Shown: positions 1 through 4,521 of the stretch, piece after piece | Position numbering within the stretch: the first letter of the stretch is position 1 | How the letters are laid out: each line of letters opens with the position of its first letter | Source: Methylococcaceae bacterium | GTDB lineage: Bacteria > Pseudomonadota > Gammaproteobacteria > Methylococcales > Methylomonadaceae | DNA length: 8,277 nucleotides | Assembly: GCA_005779525.1 (NCBI GenBank) | Contig: SXIZ01000192.1 | Location: 1 to 8,277, forward strand | Direction of reading: 5' to 3' | Position numbers and translations under genes: made by a program | The notes under the pieces: generated by a model | Database searches by the model: none | What the model was told of the DNA's origin: nothing | What the model saw: the letters and a program-made list of their open reading frames with translations, nothing else

Positions 1-1
1 A

Positions 2-205
2 ACCGAAAGCGCCAATATTGCCATCCTCAAAGCCATTATCGCTTTGGGGCATAGCTTAGGACTAAAAGTGGTGGCAGAAGGCGTAGAAACCGCCTACCAA
101 AAAGCCTTCTTACAAGGTGTAGGCTGTGATGAGTTACAGGGATACTATTTTAGTAAACCTTTAGCCGCGCAGGATTTTGAGCAGCTGCTTTTGCAGTCGC
201 TTTGA
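2..205 (+). CDS. EAL-domain cyclic-di-GMP phosphodiesterase, C-terminal end (5' partial)
   Basis: The frame starting at base 2 runs open for 67 codons to a TGA at 203-205 and reads as the end of an EAL domain. Two late EAL signatures are visible: LKVVAEGVET (about residues 21-30 of the fragment) and GCDELQGYYFSKPL (about residues 40-53), followed by the usual short helix ending QDFEQLLLQSL. Proteins of this family hydrolyse cyclic-di-GMP to pGpG. The glutamate of VAEGVET and the aspartate of GCDELQG sit in the metal- and substrate-binding part of the barrel. The catalytic EAL motif itself and any sensory or GGDEF domains lie outside the window, so full architecture and activity cannot be judged. 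The gene points towards the minus-strand genes (convergent). No clear hairpin terminator follows it. Confidence 0.93.
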   Translation, partial: TESANIAILKAIIALGHSLGLKVVAEGVETAYQKAFLQGVGCDELQGYYFSKPLAAQDFEQLLLQSL

Positions 206-306
206 GCGGATTAGCTCGAACGACTTAGTCCACAATATGACCTAAACTGGATCATGAATATACTTTAGACACGACAAAATCCTGCTTCTGTGATGCAATT
301 TGATTC

Positions 307-374
307 GGCGGATTACAACGCGCATCAAGATTTTGCTTGTATAAAATTCTGTGCGTTTGCGCGTTTAATCCGCC
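307..374. repeat. Imperfect palindrome (REP/MITE-like intergenic element)
   Basis: Left arm 307-324 (GGCGGATTACAACGCGCA) pairs with right arm 358-374 (TGCGCGTTTAATCCGCC) over 17 base pairs with one extra base in the left arm. The loop is 33 bases. It lies just beyond the 3' end of the broken toxin gene. Palindromes built on GGCGGATTA...TAATCCGCC are, from general knowledge, a common dispersed intergenic type in gammaproteobacteria. No T-run follows either arm, so it is not an obvious intrinsic terminator. Copy number elsewhere in the genome is unknown. Confidence 0.6.
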
Positions 375-382
375 CTACTCTG

Positions 383-651
383 TTATTTTTTATAGACTTC
401 GCGCCGATTACCGATTTTAACCACCAACACACGCAACACATTATCTTGAATATCTCATATTAGCCGATTGTCTCCCACCCGATAACTCCATAAATACCCC
501 AGAGGTCCAGTTAACGCCTTACCTAGTGATCGAGGATCATCAAGGCTTACCAAGCGTTGCCGGAGAAATTTTGTAATGCGTTGGGAATCTACTTTATCTA
601 GCTTCGATAGATTTTTTAACGCGTTTCGGTTAACTCAACGGTCCAGGCCCA
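383..651 (-). pseudogene. Decayed RelE/ParE-superfamily toxin (partner of the upstream RHH antitoxin)
   Basis: Reading the minus strand from about 651 gives a toxin-like sequence that is interrupted. The first segment reads AWTVELTET. A one-base loss near 620-624 then shifts the frame: the original frame meets TAA almost at once. The next frame continues ALKNLSKLDK, LRQRLVSLDDPRSLGKAL, GYLWSYRVGDNRLI. There an in-frame TGA (457-455) stands where the family normally has a cysteine codon (NRLICDI). Beyond it DIQDNVLRVLVVKIGNRREVYKK runs to TAA at 385-383. These blocks match RelE/ParE-type mRNA interferase or gyrase toxins of ~85-90 aa. The codon where the start is expected, overlapping the antitoxin stop, is TGG (651-649), so initiation also looks lost. 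Three lesions make a sequencing artefact unlikely. The gene should give no functional toxin. Confidence 0.85.
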
Positions 652-862
652 GTGTTTGCTCCACTTCATCTAAGGAGTAGGTTTGTTCTTCGCCCTTTCT
701 GACGCGCTCTAAGACGTCGGCAGCCAGATAATAATCCTCCATAGCATCCAAGCCCGATTCTATAATGGCTCTAAGATAAAATTCTTTGCTGCGGCCTGTT
801 TGTGCCGCTAGATAATCAAGTCTTTGTTCGGTTTCGGTAGAGAGTCTAACGGAGGTAGCCAT
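635..862 (-). CDS. Ribbon-helix-helix antitoxin (RelB/CopG-like), now an orphan
   Basis: A 75-aa protein. Its first ~42 residues fit a ribbon-helix-helix DNA-binding domain: a short strand SVRLS (residues 4-8), a helix TETEQRLDYLAAQTG (9-23), a turn with RSKEF, and a second helix to about residue 40. The acidic C-terminal half (MEDYYLAADVLERVRKGEE..) fits the toxin-binding tail of this antitoxin class. A good ribosome site, AGGAG, lies 7 bases before the ATG. In intact modules the antitoxin binds the toxin and represses its own promoter. Here the downstream toxin (383-651), which begins just before the antitoxin stop, is broken, so the antitoxin has no local partner. It could still cross-neutralise a related toxin or act only as a repressor. 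The exact toxin family name is not certain. Confidence 0.85.
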   Translation of the reverse strand: MATSVRLSTETEQRLDYLAAQTGRSKEFYLRAIIESGLDAMEDYYLAADVLERVRKGEEQTYSLDEVEQTLGLDR

Positions 863-913
863 AACCGCTCCTATAATTTTGAGTTCATAGCTGCAATATA
901 ATACATCGTTTTA

Positions 914-930
914 TTGTTCCATAGAAACAA
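914..930. promoter_or_regulatory. Candidate operator palindrome upstream of the RHH antitoxin
   Basis: TTGTTCCATAGAAACAA is an inverted repeat with 7-base arms, one mismatch and a 3-base centre. It lies 52 bases upstream of the antitoxin ATG, next to a TATTAT/TATATT-like -10 sequence (about 903-895 on the minus strand). RHH antitoxins usually bind such short palindromes at their own promoter. This is inference from position and symmetry only. Confidence 0.3.
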
Positions 931-938
931 CAAGGTAG

Positions 939-1007
939 GTCGGGTTGGGTGCGCAAAACGCCACTAACTCAATAGTAGTATTTACTACCTGCGCACCGTA
1001 ACCCGAC
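939..1007. repeat. Second imperfect palindrome (REP/MITE-like), with inner hairpin
   Basis: The left arm 939-955 (GTCGGGTTGGGTGCGCA) pairs with the right arm 990-1007 (TGCGCACCGTAACCCGAC), with a mismatch and bulge in the middle. A perfect inner hairpin, GTAGTA-TT-TACTAC, occupies 975-988. A further AGGTAG at 933-938 can pair with CTACCT at 985-990, as an alternative to the inner hairpin. The GTCGGGTTRSGGTGCGC type is a familiar dispersed palindrome of proteobacterial intergenic DNA. It may serve as a 3' stabiliser or weak terminator for the nir transcript that ends upstream of it (at 1139), but no T-run is present. Confidence 0.6.
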
Positions 1008-1138
1008 ATTGGGGTACACCTATTGTTCGATTGGACGCATGATCACAATCAGTGCGTTATGCTGTAAAAATTAGCAAACATCAAACGCGAACGATTAAAA
1101 ATATCACAGCCAAATTAAGTGCAACCCAGCAATTAACG
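1008..1138. other. Intergenic stretch after the nir cluster, no gene seen
   Basis: This is the gap between the second palindrome and the stop codon of the nirL-like gene. I see no open frame of note, no RNA gene and no hairpin followed by a T-run on the minus strand, so the end of the nir transcript is not visible. A short symmetric GATCACAATCA/TGATTGTGATC sequence lies at about 1040-1050, but has no recognisable context. Confidence 0.5.
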
Positions 1139-1648
1139 CTAAGCCGGAATTAACTGCGAACTAACACGGGTATTTAACGGATACAGAGCACCGCGCTGTT
1201 TAAAACATTGGCGACTAAATAACACTTCGTAGGGATAAGCTTGTAACTGGCAATCGGCAATCAATTGCGCTAGTTGTTGTAAGACTACTTCCCGCGATTT
1301 TCCATGAATCATGCAGTACAGATTATAGGGCCAGCGTTCGCCGTGGCGTGGCCGTTGGTAGCATAAATTCACGCAAGCTGACTGACTCATAGCTTGGCCT
1401 AGCTTTTGCACTTCTGGGTCTGGAATGTTCCATACCACCATGGCATTTGCTTGGTAACCTAGGCGACGGTGTTTGACGATCACACCAAAGCGTTTGATTA
1501 ATCCTGTGGCTTGCAGTCTTGCTAGGCGCTGTAACACTTCCGACTCGCTACACTCCAGTTGCTCCGCCAAGCTTAAATACGGTCGCGCGGTGACAGGTAA
1601 ACCCTGCTGTATAAGTGCTAATAAACGGGTATCCAGACTGTCTAGCAT
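1139..1648 (-). CDS. nirL: Siroheme decarboxylase subunit, NirL/NirH (AhbB) type
   Basis: A 169-aa protein with an Lrp/AsnC fold: a winged helix at the N-terminus (about residues 1-55, with RPYLSLAEQLECSESEV) and an AsnC-like ligand domain. Despite that fold it matches the haem-d1 branch, not classical regulators. Diagnostic blocks are RLGYQANAMVVWNIPD (62-77), VNLCYQRPRHGERWPYNLYCMIHG (93-116, with His102 and His115) and EVLFSRQCFKQRGALY (141-156). With its partner it should decarboxylate the acetate side chains of sirohaem to give 12,18-didecarboxysirohaem in the cytoplasm. I chose the ATG at 1648: it overlaps the upstream stop as TAATG and has GGAG 5 bases before it. A GTG two codons earlier is possible. 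The name nirL rests on order (F-D-L); nirH is the close alternative. It is the last gene of the cluster. Confidence 0.85.
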   Translation of the reverse strand: MLDSLDTRLLALIQQGLPVTARPYLSLAEQLECSESEVLQRLARLQATGLIKRFGVIVKHRRLGYQANAMVVWNIPDPEVQKLGQAMSQSACVNLCYQRPRHGERWPYNLYCMIHGKSREVVLQQLAQLIADCQLQAYPYEVLFSRQCFKQRGALYPLNTRVSSQLIPA

Positions 1649-2097
1649 TACCACTCCAGGGCAAAGCCTAAATTGATAAAATAATCTGCTATCAACGGCA
1701 ATTGCATACAGCTAAAGCCAGTCTGCTGCTCAATTTCGGCGATCACGCTTTGTAGATGCTGCGCATGCTCGGCGATCACCACAAACCATAAGTTGAAGTC
1801 GTTTTCACGCTCGTAATTATGATTCACTTCGGGATAGCTACTGACCACAGCCGCCACCGCAGCTAATTGCTGAGCAGGTATCGCCATCGCTACTAAGGTG
1901 CTACAACCTATATGATTAGGCTTAATCACCGGACCTACGCGACTGATATAGTGTTGCTCGGATAATTCATTAAACGCTTGTAACACGCTCGCTTCACTCA
2001 CGCCTAATTGTTCGGCAATGGTCAAATACGGGCGCTCGGTGAGCGGAAAGTTCTGCTGAAAATTGTTAAGCAGTTGTTTGTGTAACTCTGACAGCAT
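1648..2097 (-). CDS. nirD: Siroheme decarboxylase subunit, NirD/NirG (AhbA) type
   Basis: A 149-aa AsnC-fold protein of the haem-d1 pathway. The winged helix covers about residues 1-55 (RPYLTIAEQLGVSEASV). The family blocks are ISRVGPVIKPNHIGCSTLVAMAIP (51-74), EVNHNYERE (90-98) and NLWFVV (102-107), and it ends INLGFALEW. Histidine and arginine side chains of the NHNYERE block are likely to contact sirohaem. It is expected to form a complex with the NirL-type product encoded immediately downstream. The ATG at 2097 begins one base after the nirF stop (TAGcATG) and gives the family's usual length. An in-frame GTG at 2127 would add 10 residues overlapping nirF and is less likely. No good Shine-Dalgarno is seen, so translational coupling to nirF is likely. 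NirG is the alternative name. Often mis-annotated as a transcriptional regulator. Confidence 0.86.
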   Translation of the reverse strand: MLSELHKQLLNNFQQNFPLTERPYLTIAEQLGVSEASVLQAFNELSEQHYISRVGPVIKPNHIGCSTLVAMAIPAQQLAAVAAVVSSYPEVNHNYERENDFNLWFVVIAEHAQHLQSVIAEIEQQTGFSCMQLPLIADYFINLGFALEW

Positions 2098-2098
2098 G

Positions 2099-3262
2099 CT
2101 ATAAACCGATTTTATGCGCACGCGCACTGAAGAAAATCCCGTTGGGTTTGTCCGCTGGCAGACGGGTAATTTCTTTAAGACTATCGGTATCGTAGACTAC
2201 TAGTTGATTATCATCCCTGACCGCCACCCACACCTGTTCGCCACGCGGAGTAAATTCCATATGCAATACGGCTTTACCCGGATGCAACACACTGCTTAAT
2301 TGCAAGCTATCGGCATTAATTAATTGCACTAAGCTATTATCAGGAAAAGCAAAATTCACCCAGATTTGATGTCCGTCCGGTCTAGCCATCACAAATACGG
2401 GCTGGCCTGGGACCGGGATGGCTTTCACTAATTGCCAACTACGCTTATCGATCACCAATACTTCGTGTTTACCGATGGCAGGGGCAAAGACATAATCCCC
2501 GGCTACCGTCCAGCCCTCTAAATGTGGCATTTTATATACGGGCAATTTTTCATCGGGTTTGATGTAATCCGGCAAGATGCGCTTAACGCCAGCTTCTGGA
2601 TGCCACAAGTCTAATAGCGCCATGCCGCCTTCGCCAAACAACCCGGCAATATAGTAACGGCCATCCGGGGTGATTAAGGCATCATAGGGTTGTTTGCCGA
2701 TATTGGTAAATTTGGTGATTTGGGGTTGTTGCGGATTATGTAGATCCACTTGCCATATTTCGCCCGCATCAAACAAACTAAAGACAAAACGTTGTCCTGG
2801 CGCATCGACTAAACCAACGACTTTGGATAGCTGATTATTCCCATAACTCGCCGGAATATCGGCAATGGCTTCCAAGGTGTCGGCCGAAAATATTTTGACT
2901 CCGCCGGGGGTGTAATTGGATACGGCAATGAATTTACCGTCCTGCGAAATCGCTCCGCCAATGCTATTACCCGCTTGCACGATGCGAGCACTGAGTTCGT
3001 CTTCTAACAGGTCGATTTTACTTAAGCCACCATCGCGCCCAAAAACATAGGCATAACGTTGATCGCGGGAAAATACCACTGAAGCATGGGATAAATCACC
3101 CAAATCTTCAATTTTGGCGAGTTGCCTATGTTGCGTGGTATTGATAATTAACGCGCTATGGCTTTCGCGTTCGATCACTAGGCCAAGATCGCCTGTGGCG
3201 CGGGGTTCGGCATAGGCGGTGATGGCAAACAACAGTCCCAAAACTATAAGAGATTTATACAT
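2099..3262 (-). CDS. nirF: NirF, periplasmic haem d1 biosynthesis protein
   Basis: A 387-aa eight-bladed propeller-type protein closely resembling NirF along its length. Recognisable blocks are LGDLSHASVVFSRDQRYAYV, NSIGGAISQDGKFIAVSNY, VVGLVDAPGQRFVFSLFDAG, LPVYKMPHLEGWTVAG, FTPRGEQVWVAVRDD and the C-terminus KPNGIFFSARAHKIGL. NirF is required for a late step of d1 haem formation, binds d1-type haem in the periplasm and cooperates with NirN and NirS. The N-terminus (MYKSLIVLGLLFAITAYAEP) is a Sec signal peptide with a likely cut after AYA. There is no lipobox cysteine, so it should be soluble, unlike the lipoprotein form known from Pseudomonas. It starts 33 bases after the StbE stop with a weak ribosome site, and is followed by nirD after one base. 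It is separated from nirC by the stbDE pair. Confidence 0.96.
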   Translation of the reverse strand: MYKSLIVLGLLFAITAYAEPRATGDLGLVIERESHSALIINTTQHRQLAKIEDLGDLSHASVVFSRDQRYAYVFGRDGGLSKIDLLEDELSARIVQAGNSIGGAISQDGKFIAVSNYTPGGVKIFSADTLEAIADIPASYGNNQLSKVVGLVDAPGQRFVFSLFDAGEIWQVDLHNPQQPQITKFTNIGKQPYDALITPDGRYYIAGLFGEGGMALLDLWHPEAGVKRILPDYIKPDEKLPVYKMPHLEGWTVAGDYVFAPAIGKHEVLVIDKRSWQLVKAIPVPGQPVFVMARPDGHQIWVNFAFPDNSLVQLINADSLQLSSVLHPGKAVLHMEFTPRGEQVWVAVRDDNQLVVYDTDSLKEITRLPADKPNGIFFSARAHKIGL

Positions 3263-3295
3263 TGAAGTTCATTAATTGCATGGGGGGTAATTAAG

Positions 3296-3577
3296 CTATC
3301 TATTTTCTGCGGCCTGATATACGGCATTACGATCTCGCTTGCCAACAGCGACCACCAAAACAATTAACTCGGTATCTCTAACCTCGTAAACCAAGCGATA
3401 GCCGATATGTCGCAATTTGATTTTATATCGATTTTTTTGTTCTGCTAACTTTGCCGCTTTAACGTGAGGGTGATGCAAGCGTTCATTGAGTTTTTTCTTA
3501 AATTGTTGACGCACGCTAGCATCCAGCTTTGTCCATTCTTTCAATGCGTCTGGATGAAAATACAGTTCATAACTCAT
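3296..3577 (-). CDS. stbE: StbE toxin, RelE/ParE superfamily
   Basis: A 93-aa protein starting MSYELYFHPDALKEWTKLD, with the RelE-fold blocks VRQQFKKKLNERL, YKIKLRHIGYRLVYEV and VVAVGKRDRNAVYQAAE. These match StbE toxins of StbDE (RelE/ParE-type) modules well. Its basic residues (Arg and Lys of KLRHIGYRLVY and GKRDR) fit those used for ribosome-dependent mRNA cleavage in RelE relatives; the exact target is not proved by sequence. I chose the ATG at 3577, which overlaps the end of the antitoxin gene by 11 bases and has AAGG upstream at suitable distance. An upstream in-frame start at 3607 adds ten residues not typical of the family. The gene appears intact. It sits between nirC and nirF on the same strand, so transcription through nirF may depend on it. 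Confidence 0.92.
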   Translation of the reverse strand: MSYELYFHPDALKEWTKLDASVRQQFKKKLNERLHHPHVKAAKLAEQKNRYKIKLRHIGYRLVYEVRDTELIVLVVAVGKRDRNAVYQAAENR

Positions 3578-3821
3578 CCAATGAGACCTTGATGAGGGCT
3601 TGACCATCGCCTAATCGCGCATCCGCTAAGACATTTAATTCCAGATTCTCAATTTTCTCAAGTAAGGCTTGATACGCCTGAGCGGGGATGCAATAAAAAG
3701 CAGGCGCATTTCGGTTAAGAATGGCTACCGGAAAACCTTCTCCTGCCGCCACAGTAGCCATTGGATTTTTTTTAAGCTCAGTCACGCTGGCAACAACATC
3801 TGCTAAGACTAAATTTGTCAT
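3567..3821 (-). CDS. stbD: StbD antitoxin, Phd/YefM-like
   Basis: An 84-aa protein with the StbD pattern: LADVVASVTELKKNPMATV at the N-terminus, GFPVAILNRNAPAFYCIPA in the middle and IKVSLDEL at the end. The N-terminal part should form the Phd/YefM-type dimer that binds operator DNA. The C-terminal helix should wrap and neutralise StbE. A clear AGGA ribosome site lies 5 bases before the ATG. It overlaps the toxin gene by 11 bases, the standard translationally coupled arrangement. It starts 51 bases after the nirC stop, with promoter-like sequence in that gap. So the pair has its own autoregulated transcription and is not simply a part of the nir operon. No insertion-sequence ends or target duplications are visible around it. 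Confidence 0.92.
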   Translation of the reverse strand: MTNLVLADVVASVTELKKNPMATVAAGEGFPVAILNRNAPAFYCIPAQAYQALLEKIENLELNVLADARLGDGQALIKVSLDEL

Positions 3822-3839
3822 ACGTTCCTAACCGTGAAT

Positions 3840-3882
3840 TATCTACTGATTAAAATTATATCACTGTCAAGGTTATTGCAAA
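3840..3882 (-). promoter_or_regulatory. Candidate stbD promoter in the nirC-stbD gap
   Basis: A perfect TATAAT lies at 3860-3855 on the minus strand, with TTTGCA (3882-3877) 16 bases upstream as a possible -35, overlapping the nirC stop. Alternatively TTGACA (3870-3865) could pair with TAGATA (3845-3840), with a long 19-base spacer. Either would drive stbDE and perhaps nirF-nirD-nirL beyond it. Confidence 0.38.
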
Positions 3883-4175
3883 TGACGCAACTCCCCCAGC
3901 AACCACTCAGCCTCATCGCGACTCAAAAAGGGTTGCCAGGGGGGCATCGCCGTGCCTTTACGGCCATTCAGAATCGTGTCTACTAAAAACTCGTCGGGTT
4001 TACCTGCCAAGCTTTCGGGTAATAACGCTGGCCCCATCCCCCCTTTAAGGGTGAGGCCATGGCACGCACCGCAATCGTTTTTAAGTAAAGCACGCAATTC
4101 TGATTGCCGCGCGGCTGAAGGTTCAGCAGCTTGCACTGCTCCGGCGATACAACATAAAAATAGCATTAGGCGCAT
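3873..4175 (-). CDS. nirC: NirC, cytochrome c55X
   Basis: A 100-aa periplasmic monohaem cytochrome c. The signal peptide MRLMLFLCCIAGAVQA is followed by a likely cut before AEP. The haem site is CGACH (Cys35, Cys38, His39), and Met77 in GRKGTAMPPW is the probable distal ligand. The stretch CGACHGLTLKGGMGPALLPESLAGK and the MPPWQPFLS block are characteristic of NirC. NirC can pass electrons to cytochrome cd1 and has also been implicated in d1 maturation. I chose the ATG at 4175. A TTG one codon earlier is in frame but a poor start, and the ATG leaves a 4-base gap after the previous gene's stop. Translational coupling is likely because the ribosome site is weak. Confidence 0.92.
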   Translation of the reverse strand: MRLMLFLCCIAGAVQAAEPSAARQSELRALLKNDCGACHGLTLKGGMGPALLPESLAGKPDEFLVDTILNGRKGTAMPPWQPFLSRDEAEWLLGELRHLQ

Positions 4176-4179
4176 CAAC

Positions 4180-4521
4180 TCAAGGTTTTAATTTGGCGTA
4201 ATACGCGATGACTTCTCGAATATCCTGATCGCTCAAGGATCCCGCTATCGCATTCATCAAATCCGATTTCCGAGTTTTATCGCGGTATTGTTTTAATGCC
4301 GACTCTAGATACGCCGCATCCCGACCAGCTAAGGGTGGAAACGGTGCATCGGCTGAAGGATTAACAATACCGTGGCATTGCGAACATACGGCTTCGGCCC
4401 GGGCATTTTTTTGGCCAGCACCAGTCGCTTGAGTCGGTTCGTAAGGTACCACCCCAGCTTCAGCCGTTGCGACCAACATTCCTGTAGCGATTAAACCCAT
4501 GATTAATTTTGCACTACGCAT
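4180..4521 (-). CDS. Monohaem cytochrome c (c553/c4-like) in the nirM position
   Basis: A 113-aa secreted class I cytochrome c. The signal peptide runs to about residue 22 (MRSAKLIMGLIATGMLVATAEA). The haem site is CSQCH (Cys46, Cys49, His50) and the likely distal ligand is Met89 in KSDLMNAIAGSLSD. The APFPPLAGRDAAYLESALKQYRD stretch and the terminal helix IREVIAYYAKLKP resemble single-domain c553/c4-type cytochromes, not Pseudomonas cytochrome c551 (NirM), although it occupies the same operon position. It is most simply an electron donor to the cd1 enzyme. The start overlaps the nirS stop as TAATG, with AAAGGGG upstream, so it is co-translated with nirS. No gene symbol is safe. Confidence 0.9.
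   Translation of the reverse strand: MRSAKLIMGLIATGMLVATAEAGVVPYEPTQATGAGQKNARAEAVCSQCHGIVNPSADAPFPPLAGRDAAYLESALKQYRDKTRKSDLMNAIAGSLSDQDIREVIAYYAKLKP

Noticed and set aside
307..1007. The two palindromes considered as a CRISPR array or attachment sites.
   Set aside because: They differ in sequence, occur once each here, and show no regular repeat-spacer spacing or flanking integrase or cas genes.
2098..2127. An upstream GTG start for NirD (2127) with 29-base overlap with nirF.
   Set aside because: The added ten residues are not part of the family N-terminus; the ATG at 2097 gives the expected length.
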